Source: Halobellus ruber (lineage in GTDB: Archaea; Halobacteriota; Halobacteria; Halobacteriales; Haloferacaceae). From it: a DNA stretch of 64,000 nt. A program made the translations under genes and the position numbers. The notes below the pieces were generated by a model that ran no database searches, had not been told where the DNA came from, and was given only the letters and a program-made list of their open reading frames with translations. The stretch is taken from NCBI RefSeq assembly GCF_014212355.1, contig NZ_JACKXD010000002.1:62001-126000 (forward strand), read 5' to 3'. The stretch's first letter is position 1, and every line of letters starts with the position of its first letter. Positions 57,313-64,000 of this stretch are shown here, piece after piece.

Positions 57313-59148
57313 TCAGCCCTCGATGAACCGATCGAGCGGACGATCCCCCTGCCAGCGGGCGTACGCGTACGACGCCGCCAGGAGGAGACTCCCGAGGACG
57401 AGAAACGAGATCGTCCGGGCGATCGTATCGAGCCCCTGGGTGTCGAACAGGAACACCTTCGCCGTCGTCACACCGAACACGGCAACACCCTGGAGTCGGA
57501 ACACACGCGTCTCCGTCCGGAGTCCAGCCCCGAAGAGCACTGCGCCGAACGTTGCCCACGCGACCGACAGGCCGAAGCCGGACAGTTCGAGTCCGAGCCC
57601 AACGACGGTAAGCGCAGTCGCTGTCAGGAGATACGGAACCGCCAGTCGGATGCTGTCGTCCCGGCGCGGAAGCGCGAACGTGTCGCCTCGGTGCCACCAC
57701 GCGAGCCCGTAGAACGCCCCGATCGCGAGGAGGAACGCGGTCGGTCGCCCGGTCACAGTTGCAAGCGGGTCCGCGAGGGTGAGTCCGGACAACGCTCTCG
57801 CGTCGATGGCGAGAAGTTTGCCCACGGTCCCGACTGCGACGAGGTGTGCGCCCCACCGAGGTGCGTCACCGACACCATACCGTGTGACTGCGACCGCACC
57901 ACAAGTGATCGCGAGTAATCCGACAGTGGCAGTTAACGTCTCGAGCGCCAGCACCGCGCTCACACCCAGGAACACAACGGCCGTCGTTCCCGCAACATCG
58001 TCCCGAGAGGCGGACTGGTGCTTGGTCGCCGCGTAGACCCCGCCGAGTGCGAGCGCAATCACCGCGACGGCGACACCCTCAACCGGCAGCCCTGGAACCC
58101 ATTCTCGAGCGGTCCACTCCAACAGCGCCGCGGCGATCCCGGCGTTGAGCGGCGTCAGCGCCTGTAGCAGACGGCGGTGCCACGCGTCAGTCCGGCTGCT
58201 TCGTCTGAGTACGACGCTCCCTGCGACGTAGCTGGCGAAGACGGCGACGGTGACGCCGGCCACGACCCCCCACCCGGGGTCGAAGTCAGCCACCCACGCG
58301 ATGACGAGCCCGTACGTCAGGGGGACGCTGGCGGTCACGTGCCGACTCCACGGGCGGATCGTCGCGATGACGACCAGCCCGAGGGTGAGCAGGAGTGCGT
58401 ACGCGGGTGTCACGACGAAGCTCCCGGCGTCGAGTCCGAGGTACGCCGTCGCATAGCCCAGTAGGAACGCCTCGTCGGCCACCAGCGGATCCCCGTCAAA
58501 CACGGACACGACGACGGTGGTTCCGATGAGGGTGGTCAGTACTACCAGAACGGCCCACAGCGGGGTCCCGATCGCAGTCCGGTACGACTGAAACCCGTAG
58601 GCCGCGTAGACGCTGAAAAAGGCGATCGCGAGCCCGGTGCCGGCGGTGATCCGTCCCCACCGCCAGTATCCTCGGCGGCGTGCGGCGTACCGTCCCCCGA
58701 CGAGTAATGCGGTTCCAGCGACGGTACCCGCGACGACGCGGCCGAGCGGCCCGAGAATGCCGGCTTCGATCGCCACCCGAATGAAGAAGACGATCCCGAG
58801 GACGAGCGCGACGCTACCGACACGACCCAGCCACTTGGTTCCGATGTCCCGCTCCCAGTTCCGGCGGTCGTCGTCCGTCTCCCGTGCATCGCCCGTGTCG
58901 GAACTCGCGTCTGCGGGGGCGTGATCGCTACTACGTGTCCCCTGGGACGGGGGTGGCGACGGCGCGGGATCACTACCCTGTTGCTCCCGAGCGTGCGTTC
59001 GGTCGGAGTCACGTTCCCGTGGGCGCTGCTCTTCGGGCAGCGTGTCGCTGTCCAGTGTCGATTCGAGGCGGCCGAGACGATGTTGGAGGGCATCGACCTC
59101 CGACCGAAGCTCTCGAACCTCCGCTCTGAGGTCGTCATCGTCGGTCAT
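57313..59148 (-). CDS. DUF2339 multi-helix membrane protein
   Basis: 611 aa. A coiled-coil start (E-V-R-E-L-R-S-E-V-D-A-L-Q-H-R-L), an acidic disordered stretch (about 30-90), then W-E-R-D-I-G-T-K-W-L-G-R-V-G at 95-110, the DUF2339 signature. About 14-16 TM helices follow, and F-L-F-D-T-Q-G-L-D-T near the end. Function unproven. Minus strand, convergent with the CPBP gene. Confidence 0.85.
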   Translation of the reverse strand: MTDDDDLRAEVRELRSEVDALQHRLGRLESTLDSDTLPEEQRPRERDSDRTHAREQQGSDPAPSPPPSQGTRSSDHAPADASSDTGDARETDDDRRNWERDIGTKWLGRVGSVALVLGIVFFIRVAIEAGILGPLGRVVAGTVAGTALLVGGRYAARRRGYWRWGRITAGTGLAIAFFSVYAAYGFQSYRTAIGTPLWAVLVVLTTLIGTTVVVSVFDGDPLVADEAFLLGYATAYLGLDAGSFVVTPAYALLLTLGLVVIATIRPWSRHVTASVPLTYGLVIAWVADFDPGWGVVAGVTVAVFASYVAGSVVLRRSSRTDAWHRRLLQALTPLNAGIAAALLEWTAREWVPGLPVEGVAVAVIALALGGVYAATKHQSASRDDVAGTTAVVFLGVSAVLALETLTATVGLLAITCGAVAVTRYGVGDAPRWGAHLVAVGTVGKLLAIDARALSGLTLADPLATVTGRPTAFLLAIGAFYGLAWWHRGDTFALPRRDDSIRLAVPYLLTATALTVVGLGLELSGFGLSVAWATFGAVLFGAGLRTETRVFRLQGVAVFGVTTAKVFLFDTQGLDTIARTISFLVLGSLLLAASYAYARWQGDRPLDRFIEG

Positions 59149-59339
59149 ACGGCGGCCATCGAACTAAATCGTCAAAAAGACATAGATAGCAAGTCGTTCG
59201 GAAGTAGTCGCCGGAGGCGTTCTGCCTTCTCCTACGCGTGAACTCGTGGGCCGACGTGCGAGTTCTGCTGTGAGTATGTACAATCTGTATTTGAGTCTGA
59301 ATTACCTTTTGATCAGCATACACCGTACATACCAACAGG

Positions 59340-60212
59340 ATGTCGCAGGAAACACTGACCCGCGTCGCCGCACTCAAGCGGAGCGCACCCCACCGGCCGG
59401 CCGGAACCTTTCTAGCCGTGCTAGTCACGTACTCCGCCCTTGTCGCTACAGGTATTTTTACCATACTGGAAGGAATTCCTCGCGTTCTGAAGATAGTAGT
59501 GTACGCGTGGGGTCCGATGATCAGTGCAGGAGTGACCGTCTGGGTGTTGGATGAGAGCGTTCGGGACTGGGTCGGACAACTCCGAAACGTACGGGTTGGG
59601 CCCCGGTGGTACCTCATCGGTATCGGGGTTATGCTGCTTGGAACCGAATTTGAGAATATCATCGCGGTGGTTCTCGGTAGCGACATTGTTGTTCCGGCAT
59701 ATCCGCCGATGACGTACGTGATTCCGTTCGTTGTCACCCTCTTTCTGGCCGGCGCATTGGAGGAGTTAGGCTGGCGCGGCTTCTTACAACCCCATCTTCA
59801 ACAACGATTTGACGCGGTGTGGGTGAGTATCGGTATCGGCGTTACGTGGGCAGTGTGGCACATCCCAATGATGGTCGCTGGTTTCGGCGACTTTGCAGCC
59901 TTCTGGGAATATACGCTGAATATAACGGCAATATCGATCGTCTACGGCTGGCTGTACAATACCACCGACGCAGCGCTGCCAGTCGTGATGATCACGCACG
60001 CGGCTCACAATATCCCTCCGATCAGTACGTCCACCGGAACCGTGCCTACGATATTCACTACGGTATCAGGAGACACAATGATATACATTACTTGTGCTCT
60101 ACTCGTTACATTGTACGCTGGATCACGGACGTTAACTCGGGATGGAACTCTCCCAGGAATTCCCGGGCAACCCAGAGGGCGTTCGCCGGGATCGGGGACT
60201 TCTGCTGACTGA
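59340..60212 (+). CDS. CPBP-family intramembrane metalloprotease
   Basis: 290 aa from ATG 59340. About eight TM helices; L-E-E-L-G-W-R-G-F-L-Q-P (Glu-Glu-x-x-x-Arg), V-W-H-I-P-M-M histidine, T-H-A-A-H-N at the end. Resembles the 43553 protein most closely (E-E-x-G-W-R-G-F). Convergent or divergent gene pairs here do not suggest an operon; the spacer 59149-59339 holds the promoter. Confidence 0.85.
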   Translation: MSQETLTRVAALKRSAPHRPAGTFLAVLVTYSALVATGIFTILEGIPRVLKIVVYAWGPMISAGVTVWVLDESVRDWVGQLRNVRVGPRWYLIGIGVMLLGTEFENIIAVVLGSDIVVPAYPPMTYVIPFVVTLFLAGALEELGWRGFLQPHLQQRFDAVWVSIGIGVTWAVWHIPMMVAGFGDFAAFWEYTLNITAISIVYGWLYNTTDAALPVVMITHAAHNIPPISTSTGTVPTIFTTVSGDTMIYITCALLVTLYAGSRTLTRDGTLPGIPGQPRGRSPGSGTSAD

Positions 60213-60367
60213 CCACATTTGTCAGATTCTCGAACGGAAACTTGGGAGACGTTAGGGTATTTAAATTAGCGAGTGCAGTCTCTTCACGACATCGAAAGCC
60301 ACCATCGATTGAACGTGTTTGATAACAACAAAACGGAATAACAACGACCGAACGAGCAGATGAACAT

Positions 60368-61096
60368 ATGAGGAGGCACGGCCCGAAATGGGTTGTTGAA
60401 CGGGTTCCTGAGGCACTCGGAGAGTCCCGTGACTTCGTTTCAGGAATCGTCCTGAACCTTGGACTCATCATCGGAGTGGTTATATTTCGGTGGAGCCTCG
60501 TTGAAATCGCACTCATCTACCTCATCGAAGTAGCGATTATCACCCTCCTGTTCTTCTCCGTTGCACTATTCACGCCGCAGCCGGTCGCGGAGCTCGATGG
60601 CGATCCGTGGAACACGGAGCCCAGTTCACTCCAGCCGATTGGTCTGCTCCCACCGGTGTACTGGCGGAACATCAAATTCATCGCGGGCAGGGCTATCGGC
60701 AGCGGTGCGTTCATCGGAGCAGTACTGACACCGGTCGCGTCCAGAGCCGGTTTGGACTCGGACCCTCCCCTCTCGCTGGGGCTCGCGATTGCCGGCATCG
60801 TTCTGTTTCAACTGACGCGGATCTGGCGATATTTCATTTCCAACCGATCGTATCAGGAGAAGTCACCGGCAGACGCGATGGAGTTCGCGTTTGCACCGGT
60901 TATTGAGTTGTACCTGATATTTATGTATGTGATCGTTCCCGTCACTCTCGTACTTGCGAGTATCGCGTTCACAACGGATGTCAATCTGGATGCCTGGCCC
61001 GTTTTATTGCTCTATTTGATTCCAATCGGAGCGATTCGGGCGTGGTTCGGAAGTTTGGATCCGCAGACGAACGATTTCGAAATCAGTTTCAGTTGA
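60368..61096 (+). CDS. DUF6498 membrane protein
   Basis: 242 aa from ATG 60368. Six TM helices in the DUF6498 layout: F-V-S-G-I-V-L-N-L-G-L-I-I-G, then E-I-A-L-I-Y-L-I-E-V-A-I-I; the loop W-R-Y-F-I-S-N-R-S-Y replaces the G-R-T-V-T-E-Y-F-Y loop of the other two copies. Third and most diverged of the three. Confidence 0.7.
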   Translation: MRRHGPKWVVERVPEALGESRDFVSGIVLNLGLIIGVVIFRWSLVEIALIYLIEVAIITLLFFSVALFTPQPVAELDGDPWNTEPSSLQPIGLLPPVYWRNIKFIAGRAIGSGAFIGAVLTPVASRAGLDSDPPLSLGLAIAGIVLFQLTRIWRYFISNRSYQEKSPADAMEFAFAPVIELYLIFMYVIVPVTLVLASIAFTTDVNLDAWPVLLLYLIPIGAIRAWFGSLDPQTNDFEISFS

Positions 61097-61167
61097 GGAT
61101 CCGGGGGCTGCCCTATCGCCGGTATCCGGATGCTCAGCCTCACACTCCGCTCGCACACGACTCGTAA

Positions 61168-61812
61168 CTATCGGTGGTTGCGCACCTGACGAACGGGCCG
61201 GAGTATACGGTGTGGTAACCAAGTGCCGAACCGCACGACAGGTGTCAGCCGACCCCAGGTCTGCGGGACCGCTCTGTACTCCCCCTCAGTCCTGCTGACT
61301 TGCCCTCGCTGTTCTAAGTACTCGAGGGCGGACCTGACTCGCGACTCGGTCAGGTCACAGATTTCCGCGAGCTCCGTAGGGGTATGCGGCTGGTCGCTTT
61401 CGCGAAGCGCCTGGTGCACCGTGTGCAAAATCTGCATCCGGAGCATCGCCTCGGATTCTGCTCCCGAGACGAACTCGTGGGGCGTCCGGGCGGACCCGTA
61501 CCGGATCGTGATCGCGCCGTCGAGAACAAACCAGAGACCGACGAGCAGGACCACGCCTCCGATCCACGCCGTGTAACTGAGCGTCAGGAACACGCCCACA
61601 GCCACCAGTCCCAGACCGTAGACCAGCCAGTTTGCTCCGTCCGGGAGGTCGTACGCCTCGTCCATCGCGCTGTACGTCAGCATTCCTGCAGAGAGGATTA
61701 GAACGGGTGCTAGTGATCGAGCGGTGTGTTCGGTAAATACCACAAGAGCTGCGAACACGCCCACTGCGCCGAGGAACGTCCGGAGGGTATCGTCGGTGAC
61801 GGGGAGAGTCAT
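61168..61812 (-). CDS. Membrane protein with C-terminal winged-helix domain
   Basis: 214 aa from ATG 61812 (M-T-L-P-V-T-D-D-T). Four TM helices in the first ~115 residues, then a soluble winged helix: H-T-P-T-E-L-A-E-I-C-D-L-T-E-S-R-V-R-S-A-L-E-Y-L-E-Q-R-G-Q-V at about 150-185. A membrane-tethered regulator that could respond to envelope state. An in-frame ATG upstream (61857) adds 15 residues without family features. Confidence 0.65.
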   Translation of the reverse strand: MTLPVTDDTLRTFLGAVGVFAALVVFTEHTARSLAPVLILSAGMLTYSAMDEAYDLPDGANWLVYGLGLVAVGVFLTLSYTAWIGGVVLLVGLWFVLDGAITIRYGSARTPHEFVSGAESEAMLRMQILHTVHQALRESDQPHTPTELAEICDLTESRVRSALEYLEQRGQVSRTEGEYRAVPQTWGRLTPVVRFGTWLPHRILRPVRQVRNHR

Positions 61813-61939
61813 ACTAGCGGGACACCGACATTCGACGTGTTCAGGCCACTTTTCCATTACTGTTCAGCGGAGAAGCGAGACAGGCGTTTGTCGATGAACG
61901 TTCCTGCGTCGAGGTGTCTGATACGGATTATTGTCGTCA

Positions 61940-61983
61940 ATTACCGGTCATCGACGACCCCGCCCCCGGCGATGACCGGTAAT
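61940..61983. repeat. 14-bp perfect inverted repeat
   Basis: ATTACCGGTCATCG at 61940-61953 and CGATGACCGGTAAT at 61970-61983 with a C-rich 16-nt spacer. Lies between the membrane-gene region and cassette-type DNA; could be a terminator or a recombination site. Confidence 0.65.
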
Positions 61984-62017
61984 CCGGTACAATATTCCGT
62001 ATGAGAGTAACAGCACA

Positions 62018-62200
62018 GAGGCCAGAACCACCTTCGCTGGCGTCGATGGACGTACCGACGCCGAACTCCCCGAGTGGTACCGACAGCAGCACGGAAGGGA
62101 TGTCGCCGTAAGCTTCTTTAAGCCGGTTCCTGACCTCTCGCAGTCGCTCAGTAGGTCGAGAGTTTATAACCCATTACGGGGGAACCGCGGAGGGAGGTGA
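62018..62200 (+). pseudogene. N-terminal fragment paralogous to the gene at 63357
   Basis: One frame reads T-F-A-G-V-D-G-R-T-D-A-E-L-P-E-W-Y-R-Q-Q-H-G, the counterpart of F-A-G-L-D-G-R-T-E-T-E-L-P-E-W-H in the intact gene at 63357. After about 45 codons homology ends and TGA follows at 62198-62200. A possible start ATG at 62001 is out of frame by one base. Confidence 0.55.
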
Positions 62201-62207
62201 CGGAGCC

Positions 62208-63032
62208 GTGACAGAGCATATCTGTGACTACTGTGGCGAGTCATTTGCGACCTCCAACGAACTGGGCGGGCACGTAACGGCCGTCCATCGCCGCGACCAG
62301 ATCCTAACGGACGCGGACGTAATTCTCGACGACCTCCAGCGTGTCGCAGACAAATTAGGAAAACCGCCGACAGCAAAGGAAATGAGCGAGCACGGGGAGT
62401 ATTCCCAACGGGTCTGTCAGAAGAGGTTCGGGAGTTGGAACGAGGCGCTTCGTGAGGCTGGCTTCGCCCCGAATCGAAAATACCGACTCACCGATCAGGA
62501 CCTGTTGGATGAGATTAACCGCCTCGCAGACCAGTTCGGTCGCCCGCCGTCGAGCGGCGAGATGAATCGAATCAGGAAGTTTCACAAGTGTACATATCTC
62601 GAACGGTTTGGTGGATGGGAAGAGGCGCTCAGCGAAGCTGGCTTCTCACAGCCGCAGTCCTATCAAGAGTGCTCGGCGATCCCCTACGGCCCGAACTGGC
62701 CAGAACAGCGACGAAAAGCGTTGAAACGCGATGACTACGAGTGTCAAACACCTTGGTGTGGGATGACCCAAGTAGATCATCAAGAGCAGGTGGGAAAGGA
62801 TATCTCGGTCCACCATCTGGTTCCGCGGAAGTTCTTCATCGATCCCGACGGGCGGTTTGACCACGAGCAAGCAAATCGAATCGCGAATCTCGTGACGGTC
62901 TGTTCAAAACACCATCTCATCTGGGAGGCCGTCGCCCCACAGCGACTAGATACGATTGTCGACAGCACACAGTCGCAAGAGATAGCCGGGGGAGAGTGTG
63001 TTGGTCACCCCCCACGAGGGGGTGAGGGGTAA
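62208..63032 (+). CDS. Zinc-finger/HNH endonuclease with homing-type repeats
   Basis: 274 aa from GTG 62208. An N-terminal C2H2 finger (C-D-Y-C-G-E-S-F ... H-V-T-A-V-H) is followed by two ~50-residue homing-endonuclease-associated repeats (K-R-F-G-S-W-N-E-A-L-R-E-A-G-F and E-R-F-G-G-W-E-E-A-L-S-E-A-G-F). The HNH nuclease follows: C-Q-T-P-W-C-G, I-S-V-H-H-L-V-P-R, then V-T-V-C-S-K-H-H. Likely a sequence-specific DNA endonuclease of the free-standing homing or anti-element type. The last ~10 codons run through stem-loop 11, so the natural end may once have been earlier. Confidence 0.8.
   Translation: MTEHICDYCGESFATSNELGGHVTAVHRRDQILTDADVILDDLQRVADKLGKPPTAKEMSEHGEYSQRVCQKRFGSWNEALREAGFAPNRKYRLTDQDLLDEINRLADQFGRPPSSGEMNRIRKFHKCTYLERFGGWEEALSEAGFSQPQSYQECSAIPYGPNWPEQRRKALKRDDYECQTPWCGMTQVDHQEQVGKDISVHHLVPRKFFIDPDGRFDHEQANRIANLVTVCSKHHLIWEAVAPQRLDTIVDSTQSQEIAGGECVGHPPRGGEG
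63007..63030 (+). promoter_or_regulatory. GGGTG-loop stem-loop 11
   Basis: ACCCC / GGGGT stem, loop CCACGAGGGGGTGA. Overlaps the last codons of the HNH gene and stands 18 nt before ATG 63049. No T-run before it. Confidence 0.6.
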
Positions 63033-63048
63033 GGCCCCAGTGGTCTGC

Positions 63049-63291
63049 ATGCGAGAAACAGACGAGTCCATCCCGACACCAAACGCAGACGACCTCACGA
63101 AGAGAGAACGACTTCACTGGCACCTCACCAGTGTCCTCGCAACCGCCGAGTCACCGGAAACGAAAGCCCATCTTCGAGGAGCACTTGCGGAGTACCGGAG
63201 GCTCCCGCCAACACCACTCGTCGAGTGTCCGCTCTGTGGAAAAGTCGGGCTTCCAGAACGTATCCAAGCCCACGAGTGTCGACAGTCGTAG
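63049..63291 (+). CDS. Small zinc-finger-like cassette protein
   Basis: 80 aa from ATG 63049. Helical start with R-E-R-L-H-W-H-L-T-S-V-L-A, then V-E-C-P-L-C-G-K-V-G-L-P-E-R-I-Q-A-H-E-C at the end: a C-P-L-C ... H-x-x-C finger. Nothing else recognised. Confidence 0.6.
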   Translation: MRETDESIPTPNADDLTKRERLHWHLTSVLATAESPETKAHLRGALAEYRRLPPTPLVECPLCGKVGLPERIQAHECRQS

Positions 63292-63301
63292 CGTCGTTTT
63301 T

Positions 63302-63325
63302 TGCGCCTCAATGGGTGGAGGCGCA
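63302..63325 (+). promoter_or_regulatory. GGGTG-loop stem-loop 12
   Basis: TGCGCCTC / GAGGCGCA perfect 8-bp stem closing loop AATGGGTG. Preceded by GTCGTTTTT. 31 nt before ATG 63357. Confidence 0.85.
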
Positions 63326-63356
63326 GATCAGAACGTTCGCGCCTTCGGAGGATGCT

Positions 63357-64000
63357 ATGAAAGACCCAGAGGAAGCTACGGTCTTCGCAGGCCTCGATGG
63401 GCGAACCGAGACTGAACTACCTGAGTGGCACGCGGAGCAACACGCTACCCCCGATCCAGTCAGTTTCAGTCGGGCGATTCGAGAGCTTCCACAGGCGATC
63501 GAGACAACAGTCGCGTATCGCAACCCCCATACTGAGGAGTGGGTCGAAACCGAGCGGTTCAACGCACTCGTCGAGCCGTCGCGGTTACAAACAGAACCAG
63601 ACGGTGATACCGAAGCAATGTCGCTATTTCACATCCCGACTGACAGCTACGCGATCATCAACCCAGTCGACTTCTACGGGCCGCTAGAGGAGGTCCTCCG
63701 CGAGGAGACCATCGACGGGACGCCGCTCGGTGACGTGCTGTTCGGCGAAATCCGGCGCTACCGGGGCGGCGGCGAGGTCCACATGGACATCATGTTCGAC
63801 GGCCTCGAAGTGCGCCTGCCTGGCCGGTCGGACCCGATCACGATGGGCGTCACGTCGGGCTACGACTTCTTCGGTGAGCACGCGGTCTACGTGGAAGGAT
63901 TCGCTCAGGACGGGTACTGCTCGAATTCGATGCGCTCGCTCACCGACAAGGAGGTTATCAAGCACGTCGGGGACGTTCGGGACTTCCGGACCTGGTGGGA
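63357..64000 (+). CDS. Cassette protein, partial at right edge
   Basis: At least 214 residues; runs off the window at 64000. Opens M-K-D-P-E-E-A-T-V-F-A-G-L-D-G-R-T-E, later R-Y-R-G-G-G-E-V-H-M-D-I-M-F, V-R-L-P-G-R-S-D-P and S-G-Y-D-F-F-G-E-H-A-V-Y-V. These last blocks remind me of the DUF932-type phage/plasmid proteins but I would not insist. A broken paralogue lies at 62018. Confidence 0.7.
   Translation, partial: MKDPEEATVFAGLDGRTETELPEWHAEQHATPDPVSFSRAIRELPQAIETTVAYRNPHTEEWVETERFNALVEPSRLQTEPDGDTEAMSLFHIPTDSYAIINPVDFYGPLEEVLREETIDGTPLGDVLFGEIRRYRGGGEVHMDIMFDGLEVRLPGRSDPITMGVTSGYDFFGEHAVYVEGFAQDGYCSNSMRSLTDKEVIKHVGDVRDFRTWW

Noticed and set aside
57221-57856. 211-codon frame on the minus strand
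   Set aside because: Shadow of the DUF2339 gene in another frame.
1-64000. tRNA or rRNA genes and tRNA-type attachment sites
   Set aside because: No cloverleaf with GTTCRA-type T-loop or rRNA segment was recognised by eye; a covariance search would be decisive.

Overview
The window is from a haloarchaeon (class Halobacteria). The proteins are acidic and Asp/Glu-rich, codon third positions are GC-rich, promoters are archaeal TATA boxes with short leaders, and several families are essentially haloarchaeal (DUF7342, DUF6735, DUF6166, DUF6498, DUF7521, a BGTF-like surface protein). The genus cannot be fixed from the sequence. No rRNA, tRNA or CRISPR array was found. Family names are assigned from remembered sequence patterns, not from a database search.

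Region 1 (1-10.3 kb) is ordinary chromosome. It holds a truncated sensor-kinase N-terminus, a degenerate Mrr-fold/DUF4352 membrane protein overlapping a secreted surface-glycoprotein-like gene, pyruvate kinase (pyk) with a small membrane protein, PEP synthase (ppsA), a membrane-anchored J-domain protein, the wreck of an IclR regulator and a D-2-hydroxyacid dehydrogenase. The pyk and ppsA enzymes drive the PEP/pyruvate step in opposite directions.

Region 2 (10.3-38.1 kb) is a mosaic of mobile DNA: two decayed IS6-type elements, six TnpB genes of IS200/IS605-IS1341 type (three of them inside or beside recognisably interrupted host genes), a DUF7342/TumE-like pair split by a TnpB element, a nickel regulator/transporter pair, a 1039-residue STAND-type NTPase with TPR repeats, an Mrr-type endonuclease with zinc and membrane segments, a DUF433/DUF5615 toxin-antitoxin locus whose toxin is frameshifted, and many small plasmid-type genes (DUF7567, DUF7568, DUF6166, DUF7389, DUF8129, DUF6735). 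The small genes are arranged as cassettes. Each cassette begins with a T-run and a stem-loop whose stem sequence differs from copy to copy, while the loop keeps a core close to GAnGGGTG, followed within about 7-55 nt by the start codon. Twelve such stem-loops were found (ten at 15.3-37.3 kb, two at 63.0-63.3 kb). This is the best candidate in the window for an undescribed system. A 43-bp inverted repeat with identical arms and an identical 20-nt spacer length occurs at 11,964 and 38,105, bracketing the region.

Region 3 (38.1-61.9 kb) looks somewhat AT-richer and is dominated by membrane and lipoprotein genes: four CPBP (CAAX-like) intramembrane proteases, three DUF6498 proteins, a DUF2178/XRE pair with its own inverted-repeat operator, a wHTH/DUF7521 pair, a family-2 glycosyltransferase, a DUF5694 lipoprotein, DUF3592, DUF5518, DUF5684 and DUF2339 proteins and several tiny membrane proteins. 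An 80-nt palindrome and a dispersed repeat are scattered among them.

Region 4 (62-64 kb) returns to cassette-type DNA: a zinc-finger/HNH endonuclease with homing-type repeats, then two more GGGTG-loop cassettes, the last gene running off the right edge.
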